From an uncultured Dialister sp. (GTDB lineage Bacteria > Bacillota > Negativicutes > Veillonellales > Dialisteraceae), in NCBI GenBank assembly GCA_900314595.1, contig OMVW01000006.1:22261-86260 (forward strand): a stretch of 64,000 bases of DNA, given 5' to 3'. The translations under genes and the position numbers were made by a program. Numbering within the stretch: the first letter of the stretch is position 1; each line of letters begins with the position of its first letter. Of this stretch, positions 25,575 through 34,286 are shown piece after piece. Under the pieces are notes generated by a model that was not told the DNA's origin, searched no databases, and saw nothing but the letters and a program-made list of their open reading frames with translations.

Positions 25575-26093
25575 ATGAATGCAAAGGAACGGCGTGAGAA
25601 AATCCGGGAAATACTGAACAAAAGTGAAGGCAAAGTAAAAGGAAACGATCTGGCGGATCTGTTTCAGGTCAGCCGGCAGATTGTCGTGGGTGATGTGGCT
25701 CTTTTGAAAGCGTCCGGCCTTCCGGTGATATCCACGCCGCGGGGCTACTATGTGGAAAAAGGGAAGAGCAGCCATGCAGAAAGAACCCTGGTCTGCATCC
25801 ATCAGAAAAGACAGACCGCAAAGGAGCTTGAAATTATTGTGGCTCATGGAGGAATCATTCATAATGTTTCCATAGATCATGAAATGTATGGCATTATTAC
25901 AGCGGCACTGGAAATTGAAAATGAAGAGGATATCCGCTTCTTCCTTGAAAAAATGAGGGAGACTCATTTTACTCTTCTTTCTTCCATCAGCGGTGGTATT
26001 CACAGTCATCTCATTGAAGCGGAGAATGAAGAGAAGCTGGATGAGATCGAAAAGGCCCTGCGGGATGCAGGTTTCCTGTATGAAGGTAAGTAA
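25575..26093 (+). CDS. niaR: NiaR-type transcriptional repressor (HTH + 3H domain)
   Basis: A protein of 172 residues. Residues 1-60 form a winged helix (GNDLADLFQVSRQIVVGDVALLKASG). The rest is a 3H domain with several conserved His residues (CIHQKRQ, VAHGGIIHNV, SIDHEMYG, GGIHSHLIEA), which binds nicotinate and probably a metal. The family represses NAD synthesis and niacin uptake genes when niacin is plentiful. AGGAGG precedes the start. No niacin gene is adjacent, so the targets lie elsewhere. rluA-like gene starts 2 bases after its stop. Confidence 0.92.
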   Translation: MNAKERREKIREILNKSEGKVKGNDLADLFQVSRQIVVGDVALLKASGLPVISTPRGYYVEKGKSSHAERTLVCIHQKRQTAKELEIIVAHGGIIHNVSIDHEMYGIITAALEIENEEDIRFFLEKMRETHFTLLSSISGGIHSHLIEAENEEKLDEIEKALRDAGFLYEGK

Positions 26094-26095
26094 AA

Positions 26096-27058
26096 ATGAA
26101 ATCCTGGAATGTGACTCCTTCGGAAGAAGGGGTAACTGCTCTGAAATATGTGTGCCGTCTCCTGCCTTCGGCATCCATGGGGCTCATTCGTAAAAGTATC
26201 CGGAAAAAGAATATCACCCTTAATGGAAAGAAAATGGAAGGGAAAGAGCATCTAAGGGCGGGGGATACGATTTCCATCTGGTTCTCTGATGAAACTTTAA
26301 CAAAATTTATTGGAAATGGTCCATCAGCACCGGAGGATACGGGGATTTTTCACCTCAGTGATTATATTGTCTATGAGGATGAAAATATCCTTGTCCTGAA
26401 CAAGCCGGCCGGTATCCTCTCTCAGGGAGATTCATCCGGCAGCTTATCGCTCAATGATGGAGTTCTTGCTTATCTGAAAGATTTCATGACTCCTGCTTTC
26501 AAACCATCCATATGCAACAGGCTGGACAGGAATACAAGCGGTCTCGTGCTGGCAGGTAAAACCATGGAGGCCCTGCAGGTCCTGAACGAACTGATCAGAT
26601 CCAGAAAAGTGCATAAATATTATGAAGCTCTTGTGCTGGGAACAGTCGAAAGTGCGGGCGTTTTTAAGGGGTACATGGTTAAAGACAGAGAGAAGAACCG
26701 GGTCTTTTGGTCTGAAAAACAGGTTAGAGGGAGCGTTCCCGTGGAGACTCGTTATGAACGGATAAAAACTATGAGGAAAGAGGGTATTACTTTTTCCCTG
26801 GTGAAAATCCTTCTTGTCACCGGAAGATCCCATCAGATTCGTGTCCATTTTCAGGCGGCCGGTCATCCGCTTCTGGGAGAAAAGAAATATGGCAGCCCTG
26901 AGGGCATTTCTGCCTCCGAAAAGCTTCATATTAAGCGGCAGATGCTTCATGCCTTTCAGCTGGAGTTTCCTGAAATGGATGGAAACTTTTCCAATTTGTC
27001 CGGAAAAGTGGTGGAAGCCCCGCTGCCGGAAGATTTTGTGAAAGTGATCAGCCGATAG
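26096..27058 (+). CDS. RluA-family RNA pseudouridine synthase
   Basis: A protein of 320 residues. It converts specific uridines in rRNA or tRNA to pseudouridine. An N-terminal S4-like RNA-binding segment lies at about residues 15-65 (GLIRKSIRKKNITLNGK). The catalytic domain contains the NRLDRNTSGLVL motif with the catalytic Asp near residue 144, and the late GRSHQIRVHF segment. Resembles RluC/RluD; the target site cannot be told from sequence alone. It is probably co-transcribed with niaR. Confidence 0.92.
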   Translation: MKSWNVTPSEEGVTALKYVCRLLPSASMGLIRKSIRKKNITLNGKKMEGKEHLRAGDTISIWFSDETLTKFIGNGPSAPEDTGIFHLSDYIVYEDENILVLNKPAGILSQGDSSGSLSLNDGVLAYLKDFMTPAFKPSICNRLDRNTSGLVLAGKTMEALQVLNELIRSRKVHKYYEALVLGTVESAGVFKGYMVKDREKNRVFWSEKQVRGSVPVETRYERIKTMRKEGITFSLVKILLVTGRSHQIRVHFQAAGHPLLGEKKYGSPEGISASEKLHIKRQMLHAFQLEFPEMDGNFSNLSGKVVEAPLPEDFVKVISR

Positions 27059-27090
27059 CTGTGGGCAGAGAGATGAATTATTCTATTTTC

Positions 27091-27139
27091 CTTCAAAATA
27101 AAAAACCGTCTCATGATGAGACGGTTTTTATTTTGAAGG
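27091..27139. terminator. Bidirectional terminator between rluA-like gene and dehydrogenase gene
   Basis: A very long, almost perfect stem of about 24 bp (27091-27114 with 27116-27139; core CCGTCTCAT/ATGAGACGG) with A-rich and T-rich outer arms. It can serve both converging genes. Confidence 0.9.
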
Positions 27140-27178
27140 AATTGAACAGTTTATGGCTGACTGCCAGTCTTGGACCCT

Positions 27179-28123
27179 TCAGCAAATCACATTTTTCTGA
27201 TTTCCGGCAAGGTAACTTTCCAGATTGTCAAATACGATGACTGCCCTTCTGGCCATGGCTTCTTTTGTGTCAAATCCGACGTGGGGCGTGAGGACGAGAT
27301 TTGGGGCGGAAAGGAGAGGATAATCTGCAGGAAGCGGAGGTTCTCCGTCATATACGTCAATGCCTGCGCCTGCAATTTTTCCTTCTTTCAGAAGTTCTGC
27401 AAGGGCAGCATTATCGATGACTCCGCCCCGGGCGGTATTGATAAGGATGGCATCTTTCCGCATGAGGGAAAGTTTTTCCTTATCCAGAATATGCCGGGTT
27501 TCCGGAGTCAGCGGAAGGTGGACGGTAATGATATCACTTGTTTTGAGCAGTGTATCCAGATCTGTGTAGTCAATAGAAGGATTGTTTTTAGAGCGGTTAT
27601 ATCCGATGACTTTAGCGCCAAAAACCTTTGCGAGCTCTGCCACCCGGGAGCCGATGGCACCGGTACCGATAATGCCGATTGTTCGGTCTTTTATTTCAAT
27701 TCCCACAAGTCCCGCATTGTTTTTTCCATTTTTAGTGGCTTTGTTTCCTTCAGAAAGTTTGCGATAGAGGGAAAGAATCATGCCGAAGGCAAGCTCTGCC
27801 ACTGATTCCGTGGAGTAGCCGGCACAGTTGGAAACGGAGATTCCTTTTTCTTTACAGGTATCGATATCCACATGGTCCACACCGGTGAATGCGACACAGA
27901 TATATTTGAGAGAAGCAGCTTTGAGGAGGGCTTCTTTTTTCAGCGGATAATTGGCAATGACCAGAAGGTCGGCTTTTTCAATCCTCTTTCCCAGGTCTTC
28001 CTGATTTTTCGGAAGAGAGTCATAGGCGGTGATGTGGAAGCCTTTATTTTCCAGATTTGCGGAAAGACTCTCAAGCATTTCCTTTGTAATTCCAAGAGGC
28101 TGGGCGATAACGATTTCTTTCAT
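27179..28123 (-). CDS. D-isomer-specific 2-hydroxyacid dehydrogenase
   Basis: A protein of 314 residues that should reduce a 2-oxoacid to the D-2-hydroxyacid with NAD(P)H, or the reverse. The nucleotide-binding GIIGTGAIGSRVAELAKVFG lies near residue 149. The catalytic Arg is in INTARGGVIDNAAL, the Glu in YDGEPPLP, and the His in LTPHVGFDT. Glycerate, lactate and 3-phosphoglycerate dehydrogenases share these features, so the substrate is open. It runs in the same direction as the DMT gene upstream, 48 bases away. Confidence 0.9.
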   Translation of the reverse strand: MKEIVIAQPLGITKEMLESLSANLENKGFHITAYDSLPKNQEDLGKRIEKADLLVIANYPLKKEALLKAASLKYICVAFTGVDHVDIDTCKEKGISVSNCAGYSTESVAELAFGMILSLYRKLSEGNKATKNGKNNAGLVGIEIKDRTIGIIGTGAIGSRVAELAKVFGAKVIGYNRSKNNPSIDYTDLDTLLKTSDIITVHLPLTPETRHILDKEKLSLMRKDAILINTARGGVIDNAALAELLKEGKIAGAGIDVYDGEPPLPADYPLLSAPNLVLTPHVGFDTKEAMARRAVIVFDNLESYLAGNQKNVIC

Positions 28124-28171
28124 GTGATTTCTCCTTTCTGAAAGAGAAAAATTTTAAATAGAAATATTTAA

Positions 28172-29050
28172 TCAGAAAATAGATTGACCTTTGATCAGTA
28201 CGGGGCTGGGAAGCTGGCTGAAAAATACTCCCGCAATCATGGCAATGGCGCCTGCCGCCTGAGTGGAGGTGAAAGATTCATTCAGGAAAAGAACTCCGAA
28301 AATACCACCAAATACCATTTCCATGCTGAGAATCATGGAAGCTTCCGTAGGAGGCAGGAATTTCTGACCTACTGCCTGCAGCGTATAGGCAACGCCGGTA
28401 GAAAAGAGTCCGGTGTAAAGAATAGGCCATAGAGCACCTTCGATACCCGAAATCGTGGGAGTCTCAAAAAGAAAAGCCAGCAGGAGATTCAGGATGCCTG
28501 CCACGAAAAACTGACCGGAAGAAAGAAGAACCGGCGGAAAGCGTTGGGTCAGGTAATTCAGGGCATGAATCTGGATGGTAAAACCCAGAGCGCAGAGGAG
28601 CATAAGGAAATCTCCCAGGCTGATGGTAAAATCTTCCGTAATAGACATGCAGTAGGACCCTATGATGGCAAGCAGGGCGCCAATGAGATGATTGCGGTGA
28701 AGAGAAAGTCCAAGAGCGAGTCCTGTGACCGGTACCAGAAGAATATAATTGGCTGTAAGGAAGCTGGCTTTGGAAGCGGTCGTGTACTGAAGACCCACCT
28801 GCTGAAGTGTGGCTCCTGCAAAAAGGGGTACTCCGCACATGATGAAAGCCGCCCAGAGTGGAATTTTCGTCGTCAGGGGCGGTTTTTCTTCGTGAAGAAT
28901 ATGAATCACCGGCAGAAGGGCAAATGAGCCGAGAATGAACCGGACACCATTAAATGTGTAGGGTCCTACCGTATCCATGCCAACTACCTGGGCCACGAAG
29001 GCAAAACCCCAGATGAGTGCGGTCAGAAGCAGAAGGAAACGATATTTCAT
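28172..29050 (-). CDS. DMT superfamily (EamA) transporter
   Basis: A membrane protein of 292 residues with two tandem EamA repeats and about ten helices. Typical sequence is seen at the start of repeat one (LLTALIWGFAFVAQ, near residue 8) and at the end of repeat two (ILSMEMVFGGIFGVLFLNE near residue 243). Members export amino acids, purines or other metabolites; the substrate is not evident. AAGGAG precedes the start. It probably shares a transcript with the downstream dehydrogenase gene. Confidence 0.88.
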   Translation of the reverse strand: MKYRFLLLLTALIWGFAFVAQVVGMDTVGPYTFNGVRFILGSFALLPVIHILHEEKPPLTTKIPLWAAFIMCGVPLFAGATLQQVGLQYTTASKASFLTANYILLVPVTGLALGLSLHRNHLIGALLAIIGSYCMSITEDFTISLGDFLMLLCALGFTIQIHALNYLTQRFPPVLLSSGQFFVAGILNLLLAFLFETPTISGIEGALWPILYTGLFSTGVAYTLQAVGQKFLPPTEASMILSMEMVFGGIFGVLFLNESFTSTQAAGAIAMIAGVFFSQLPSPVLIKGQSIF

Positions 29051-29071
29051 AAAAAACTCCTTTTAGTAATG

Positions 29072-29089
29072 TTATAATAATTATTATAA
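29072..29089. promoter_or_regulatory. Perfect 18-base AT palindrome with back-to-back -10 boxes
   Basis: TTATAATAATTATTATAA is identical on both strands and contains TATAAT in each direction (29073-29078 plus strand, 29088-29083 minus strand). It sits between the divergent DMT and HAD genes at distances suited to both. Confidence 0.5.
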
Positions 29090-29132
29090 AAGAAAACAGA
29101 ACGCTTTTCCATTATTAGTAAAAGGAGTATTT

Positions 29133-29933
29133 ATGTCCATCCGTATGATTGCCATCGATCTCGATGGTACCCTGCTTCATGATGATATGACTATTTCACC
29201 TTATTCCCGTTCCGTTATCCGCCGGGCTCTTGACAAAGGATTTAAAATCGTAGTGGCTACGGGCCGCATGTGGGATTCTGCCAAAATCAAAGTGGACTTG
29301 CTGGATCTGGGCAATGTGCCGGTTATCTGCTATACCGGTTCCTGGATTATGATGAGCGAAACCGGTAAACCCGTGCTTCAGCAGGGCCTTGATCCGGAAC
29401 TGGCATCCCGCATTTTATACTTTGCGAAGGAAAAGGGCTGGGGAACCACTATTTTCATGGATGACCGGATCTATATGGAAAAGCCGGACGGCACGGAAAT
29501 CAAGTATCAGAAATATCGTTCTAAGAAACCTGTATTTCTGGGCGATGCTTTTTTCCATCCGACACAGCTTGTAACCCGGGTTATTCTTGCTGACCCTTCT
29601 TATGAGCAGCGAATGGTTATCAGAAAAGCTATTGAGAAGGAATTCGGGGATGCAGTAGATATTGTCTTTCCGGGGGATGATTTTGTCGATGTTCATAAAA
29701 AAGGCGTGAATAAAGCGCAGGCGGTCCGTTTTCTGGCGGAAAAAGCAGGGATAGGGCATGATGAAATTCTTGCTTTTGGAAATACGGAAAACGATGTGCC
29801 CCTTCTTAAATATGCGGGCCAATCTTTTGCTGTGGCCAATGCAGATGAGGTGGCAAAGAAGGCGGCCAAAGGAATCTGTCTTTCCAATGAAGAAGATGGC
29901 GTGGCAAAAGAAATAGAAAAATTGCTGTCATAA
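29133..29933 (+). CDS. HAD superfamily hydrolase, Cof type
   Basis: A protein of 266 residues. It shows HAD motif I (IAIDLDGTLL, nucleophile Asp9), motif II (VVATGRM) with a Cof-type cap domain in the middle, and motifs III/IV (GVNKAQAVRFL and FGNTENDVPLL). The family dephosphorylates sugar phosphates, flavin or pyridoxal phosphates; the substrate is unknown. AAAGGAG precedes the start. It is divergent from the DMT transporter. Confidence 0.92.
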   Translation: MSIRMIAIDLDGTLLHDDMTISPYSRSVIRRALDKGFKIVVATGRMWDSAKIKVDLLDLGNVPVICYTGSWIMMSETGKPVLQQGLDPELASRILYFAKEKGWGTTIFMDDRIYMEKPDGTEIKYQKYRSKKPVFLGDAFFHPTQLVTRVILADPSYEQRMVIRKAIEKEFGDAVDIVFPGDDFVDVHKKGVNKAQAVRFLAEKAGIGHDEILAFGNTENDVPLLKYAGQSFAVANADEVAKKAAKGICLSNEEDGVAKEIEKLLS

Positions 29934-30045
29934 ATTTTATTCCTACGGGGAACATTTTCATTTATTGTTGTACATTATTCGTGGTCCGGTGTCAGTTCTT
30001 CACCGGAATCTTCTATTCTTAAAAAATTATTCAAATGGAAATGCA

Positions 30046-30086
30046 TAAAAAAACTGTGAGTCTCAAAGGAGAGTCACAGTTTTATA
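30046..30086. terminator. Terminator between HAD gene and epimerase gene
   Basis: AAAACTGTGAGTCTC pairs with GAGAGTCACAGTTTT around a short loop. A and T runs flank both sides, so it can act in both directions. Confidence 0.85.
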
Positions 30087-30100
30087 TTTCCTTATCGTGG

Positions 30101-31021
30101 TCATTGCCGTTTCTGGAAGAATTCAATGGTATCTTTCAGCCCTCTGGCAAGGGGATAGGATGGTTTCCAGTCAAGTATACGGAAAGCTTTGTCATTATCA
30201 AGAGAGGAGCGGTAAATGTCTCCTGTCCTTTCAGGTCCGTAGTGGATGACAGATTCATCTCTTCCTGCGAGACGTACCATTTCATGAGCCAGTTCGTTCA
30301 GTGATATTTCCGATTTCGTGCTTATGTTGCAGGTTTCTGCATCACCCTTTGTGAGGGCAGCCACATTGGCTGAAACAACATCATGAACGGAAATAAAGTC
30401 TCTTGTCTGTCCTCCGTCACCAAAGATGGTAATATCCTTTCCTTGTGCCAGCGCTTTGGCAAAAATGTAGATAACTCCGCCTTCCCCATGGGCACCCTGA
30501 CGGGGACCGTACACATTGCTGTATCGGAGCACTGTATAGTGGAGACCGTATAGTCTGTGGTATAGAGCAAGGTACCTTTCTGTCATCCACTTGGTGAGAC
30601 CATAGAAAGAGGTGGGGGCGGGGATTTCTGTTTCTTTCAGGGGAAGGGCCGGATTATCGCCATAAATAGCGGCAGAAGAGGAAAATATGATTTTTTTGAC
30701 TCCTGTCTTTCTGGCTGCTTCCAGAATGGCAAGAAGGCCCATGATATTCTCATCAGCATCGAAACGGGGGTCAGTAATGGAAACTGGCACCATGGTTTGA
30801 GCGGCTTCGTGATAAATGACATCAAAGCAATGGGATTTACATATTTCCATGAGGTCTGTATGGCGTATATCAGCCTCAATAAATTCCGCCTTCCGGTTGA
30901 TGAACTCCTTTGTACCGGTGGAAAGGTTGTCTATGATCGTTACCTCATGACCTTGATCAATCAGTGCATCAACAAGGTGTGAGCCGATAAATCCGGCACC
31001 GCCGGTTACTAAAATCTTCAA
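30101..31021 (-). CDS. NAD-dependent sugar-nucleotide epimerase (GalE-like)
   Basis: A short-chain dehydrogenase of 306 residues, the size of UDP-glucose or UDP-GlcNAc 4-epimerases. It begins with the NAD-binding GGAGFIGSHLVDAL. The catalytic Ser-Tyr-Lys is seen as SSSAAIYG and YGLTKWMTE. The NVYGPRQ and GDGGQTRDFISV segments are family features. A TTG start at 31021 is chosen: AAGGAG lies 8 bases upstream and the protein then begins exactly at MKILVTGG. The nearest in-frame ATG lies far inside the preceding gene. It is the last gene of the xth-kinase-regulator operon. Confidence 0.9.
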   Translation of the reverse strand: MKILVTGGAGFIGSHLVDALIDQGHEVTIIDNLSTGTKEFINRKAEFIEADIRHTDLMEICKSHCFDVIYHEAAQTMVPVSITDPRFDADENIMGLLAILEAARKTGVKKIIFSSSAAIYGDNPALPLKETEIPAPTSFYGLTKWMTERYLALYHRLYGLHYTVLRYSNVYGPRQGAHGEGGVIYIFAKALAQGKDITIFGDGGQTRDFISVHDVVSANVAALTKGDAETCNISTKSEISLNELAHEMVRLAGRDESVIHYGPERTGDIYRSSLDNDKAFRILDWKPSYPLARGLKDTIEFFQKRQ

Positions 31022-31031
31022 AATATGCTCC

Positions 31032-31751
31032 TTACTGCTGATTTGCGTGAAAACGATAACCTGAACCCCAGACGGTTTCAATCTGTTCATAGGGCTTGCC
31101 AGAGGCATGTTTCAGTTTATCCCTGAGGCGGTTGACATGAACAGTGACGGTAGAGGATTCTCCGACCGGTTCAAAACTCCAGACCTGCTGGAAAAGCTGG
31201 TCCTTGGAAAAAACTTCATTTGGATGACGGGCAAGGAAGTAAAGAAGCTCAAATTCTTTTCCTGTAAGGTTTACATTGACGCCGTCTATAAGTACCTGGC
31301 GTGCTTTGGGGCGGATGGTCAGGTTTCCGATAACGAGTCCTTTTTCAACTGCAGGAACCGGTGTATCATCATCTTTTCCCAGAAGCCGTTTATGAGTAGC
31401 CAGCTGGGCTTTTAAATGGGCGATAAGTACTGTACCCCGGAAAGGCTTTACGATATAATCATCTGCTCCCAGGCCCAGTCCACGGACAATGTCTGCATCT
31501 TCCGTGCGAGCTGTGGCAAAGATGATTGGCGCATCTGTCATTTCGCGTATCTTGCGGCAAAGGGAAAATCCGTCATCTTCGCCGGGAAGCATGATGTCAA
31601 GTATGATAGCATCAATCTTTTCCAATCGCATGATTTCCAATGCATCTTCTCCGTTGGCAGCCACATAAGGCCTGTACCCGGAACCTTCCAGAAAATCTCT
31701 TTCCATATTTGCAATTTTGGGTTCATCTTCAACAATCAGTACATTGGTCAT
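31032..31751 (-). CDS. OmpR/PhoB-family response regulator
   Basis: A protein of 239 residues. The receiver domain has acidic residues in VEDEPK, the phosphorylation site Asp52 in ILDIMLPGEDDG, and the conserved Lys in DDYIVKPF. The winged-helix output domain (residues about 135-235) has LTGKEFELLYFLARHPNEVFSK and TVHVNRLRDKL. It follows the sensor kinase gene by 2 bases, so they form one two-component system. Promoter targets are unknown. Confidence 0.95.
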   Translation of the reverse strand: MTNVLIVEDEPKIANMERDFLEGSGYRPYVAANGEDALEIMRLEKIDAIILDIMLPGEDDGFSLCRKIREMTDAPIIFATARTEDADIVRGLGLGADDYIVKPFRGTVLIAHLKAQLATHKRLLGKDDDTPVPAVEKGLVIGNLTIRPKARQVLIDGVNVNLTGKEFELLYFLARHPNEVFSKDQLFQQVWSFEPVGESSTVTVHVNRLRDKLKHASGKPYEQIETVWGSGYRFHANQQ

Positions 31752-31753
31752 TC

Positions 31754-32896
31754 TTACTTACTCCCTTCTGCGAGTGGGATATCAATAACAATTTTTAATC
31801 CGTTTTCACTAAGAGCCCGGTAGCGGCCTTTGTGGGCGGTAATAATTTCCGCCACAATGGCTAGGCCCAGGCCGCTGCCGTTACTTGTACGGCTCCTGGC
31901 TTCATCAGTACGGTAAAAGGCTTCAAAAATATGGGGAAGTTTATCCAAAGGGACTCCTGGTCCGTCATCCAGATAGGAGAATTCAGCATATTTCCCTTTT
32001 TCTTTAATAGTAATGAGAACATCGGAAGCATCTTTTATTCTATATTTTATCGTATTTGACAATAGATTGAAAATAATCCGCTGGAATTCTTTTTCGTCTA
32101 CCAGTGCCGTGATGTTTTCATCCATATCGAAGGTGACGCAGACATTTCGTGAATCCAGATATTGTTTGTCATCATCGATAAATTCGCGGATGACTCTGCT
32201 GAAATTCATGGGCTTGGGATGGCAGATGACCCGGCTTGTGGAAAGCTTGTTGTATAGAGAGAGTTCATCAATCAGCCGTGACAGGTCATCAGAGCAGGAA
32301 GCAATAGCACCCAGGTACTGCTGCTTTTTTTCCGGTGTTTTTGCCATACCCAGCTGCAAAGCTTCCGTATAACCCATGATGGTGGTAAGGGGTGTCCGGA
32401 GATCGTGAGCAATACCGGAAAAAACAATTTTCCTGCTTGTCATGGACATAGCCCGTTCGGCGATAGAATTTTTCAGGTGTAGCTGCATCGTCCGGAAGGC
32501 ATTGCAGGCTTCGCCGACTTCGTCGTTGCTATAGTAATCTACCGCCATATTGTAATTTCCATATTGAATGGCACGGGCAGCCATGGAAAGCTGCTGCAGA
32601 GGTATGATGAAAGATTGCTGCATGTACCGGTAAAAAGAAAGATTGATTCTGGCGCTGAATATCAGGATTAAAAGGATAAACAAGGCAGAAAGGCCATAAA
32701 TAAAGGAATTAAAAATTATACCGATAGATGCGGAATAAATGAGGAAAGACAATAGAGAAACAATGCATATAAGAGAGGGAATACAGATGTAGAATAGCGC
32801 TTTAAGTACGATCTTATGCCGGAGCATGCTGCCCGGGTCTCCACTTTCCGGGGATGAAAAGGGAGCCTCTTTCATCTTTCTGGCGGCCCTGTCCAT
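31754..32896 (-). CDS. Membrane sensor histidine kinase
   Basis: A protein of 380 residues. Two adjacent membrane helices (about residues 29-55 and 62-85) leave almost no external sensor, so it may sense within the membrane or through partners. A HAMP-like linker follows, then the phospho-acceptor His in GIAHDLRTPLTTIMGY, the N-box LLSNTIKYRI, and the ATP lid in DDGPGVP and GSGLGLAI. It lies directly after xth (3 bases) and before the response regulator. Confidence 0.94.
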   Translation of the reverse strand: MDRAARKMKEAPFSSPESGDPGSMLRHKIVLKALFYICIPSLICIVSLLSFLIYSASIGIIFNSFIYGLSALFILLILIFSARINLSFYRYMQQSFIIPLQQLSMAARAIQYGNYNMAVDYYSNDEVGEACNAFRTMQLHLKNSIAERAMSMTSRKIVFSGIAHDLRTPLTTIMGYTEALQLGMAKTPEKKQQYLGAIASCSDDLSRLIDELSLYNKLSTSRVICHPKPMNFSRVIREFIDDDKQYLDSRNVCVTFDMDENITALVDEKEFQRIIFNLLSNTIKYRIKDASDVLITIKEKGKYAEFSYLDDGPGVPLDKLPHIFEAFYRTDEARSRTSNGSGLGLAIVAEIITAHKGRYRALSENGLKIVIDIPLAEGSK

Positions 32897-32899
32897 GAG

Positions 32900-33661
32900 T
32901 TACCCCAGATCGAGCTCTACAGGGCAATGATCACTGCCCATAATTTCCGGATGGATGGAGGCATCCCTGATATTTTCCTTCCAGCCATCAGATACAAGGA
33001 AATAATCGATTCTCCAGCCGATATTCCGCTCTCTTGATTTAGCAAAGTAACTCCACCAGGAATAGGCATTCCTTGCATCGGGATTACGATAACGGAATGA
33101 ATCCGTAAATCCGGCAGCAAGCAGGTCTGTCATTTTGCCCCGCTCTTCATCAGTAAAACCGGCATTTTTATGATTGGCGGCCGGATTGGCTATGTCGATA
33201 TCTTCATGAGCCACATTGAGGTCACCGCAAAGTATGACAGGCTTGGATTCGGCCAATCCTGTCATGTATTTCTTCATTTCGTCCTCCCATTTCATCCGGT
33301 AAGAAAGACGGGCGAGACCTCGCTGGCTGTTTGGCGTGTAACAGCAGAGAAGGTAATGATCTCCAAAGTCGGCAGTGATGAGGCGTCCTTCCTGATCATG
33401 TTCGGCAATACCCAGCCCGTAAGTTACAGAAAGAGGCTCTTCCTTCGTGAAAAGGGCCGTGCCACTGTAACCTTTCTTGACAGCACTGTTCCAGTATTGG
33501 TGGTAACCGGGAAGTTCCAGTTCAATCTGGTGAGGCTGCAGTTTTGTCTCCTGAAGGCAGAAGCAGTCTGCGTCAAGCGTCCGGAAAGCATCCATGAAAC
33601 CTTTTTTCAGACATGCCCGGAGACCGTTCACATTCCAGGAAATATACTTCAGTTTTTTCAT
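32900..33661 (-). CDS. xth: Exodeoxyribonuclease III (AP endonuclease)
   Basis: A protein of 253 residues of the ExoIII/ExoA family, which cuts DNA at abasic sites. It has WNVNGLRACLKKGF, the metal-binding Glu in CLQETKLQ, the catalytic GDLNVAHEDIDIANP, and the C-terminal GSDHCPVELDL. The start at 33661 follows AAGGAG. It is the first gene of a four-gene minus-strand operon with the two-component system and an epimerase, an uncommon arrangement. Confidence 0.96.
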   Translation of the reverse strand: MKKLKYISWNVNGLRACLKKGFMDAFRTLDADCFCLQETKLQPHQIELELPGYHQYWNSAVKKGYSGTALFTKEEPLSVTYGLGIAEHDQEGRLITADFGDHYLLCCYTPNSQRGLARLSYRMKWEDEMKKYMTGLAESKPVILCGDLNVAHEDIDIANPAANHKNAGFTDEERGKMTDLLAAGFTDSFRYRNPDARNAYSWWSYFAKSRERNIGWRIDYFLVSDGWKENIRDASIHPEIMGSDHCPVELDLG

Positions 33662-34002
33662 AGGAATCTCCTTCTGCTTGGAATAAAAATAATGATTTCT
33701 TATAATCATAATTATAAACTTTCCGTGACCGTTTTAAAAGGCAGAATGACATAGTTAAATTATTATTTATAACTTTTTCGCATAAATATTAAACTCGAAA
33801 TCCCGTCAACGAATTTAAATTTTATGGCTTATAGTATAAATGAAATATAAAAGATAAGCAGAAAGAAATAAATACCGGATATATTTTAACTTACTGTGTA
33901 AATATCGTGGAAACCTGGCCCGGTGTGCTATAATGTAGGCAGTTAAAGCAGGCAGGGCGTAGTTTCTTCCTGGCTGATTTCCTGGAAGGAGAAGGAGTCA
34001 AT
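33662..34002. other. AT-rich divergent intergenic region
   Basis: About 340 AT-rich bases between xth and the ACT gene. An extended -10 promoter (TG at 33926-33927, TATAAT at 33929-33934) serves the plus-strand genes. A TATAAT-like element on the minus strand near 33713-33718 may serve xth. I see no gene or strong structure in the rest. Confidence 0.5.
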
Positions 34003-34275
34003 ATGAAAAAGATTGTTATCACTGTAATTGGCGCTGACCGGGTCGGTATTGTTGCCGGCGTAGCCACTGCCCTGGCAGAGGAAAATATAAATATCCTTGA
34101 TATTTCGCAGACTATTCTTGGAGACATTTTCGACATGGTCCTCATTTGCGATATGGAAAATGCCAGGGGTACTTTGAAAGATGTACAGGACGATATGGGC
34201 AGGCTGGGAAAAGAGCTGGGAGTCGATGTCCGTGCCCAGCTGGCTGATATTTTCTACGCCATGCACCGTATCTGA
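34003..34275 (+). CDS. ACT domain protein
   Basis: A single ACT domain of 90 residues ([20 protein letters not shown] ... [18 protein letters not shown]). The family binds amino acids or other small effectors. It is almost always found before a DUF711/UPF0210 gene, as here (11 bases), which suggests it regulates that partner. GGAGAAGGAG precedes the start. Confidence 0.93.
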   Translation: MKKIVITVIGADRVGIVAGVATALAEENINILDISQTILGDIFDMVLICDMENARGTLKDVQDDMGRLGKELGVDVRAQLADIFYAMHRI

Positions 34276-34286
34276 AAGGGGGAGCC

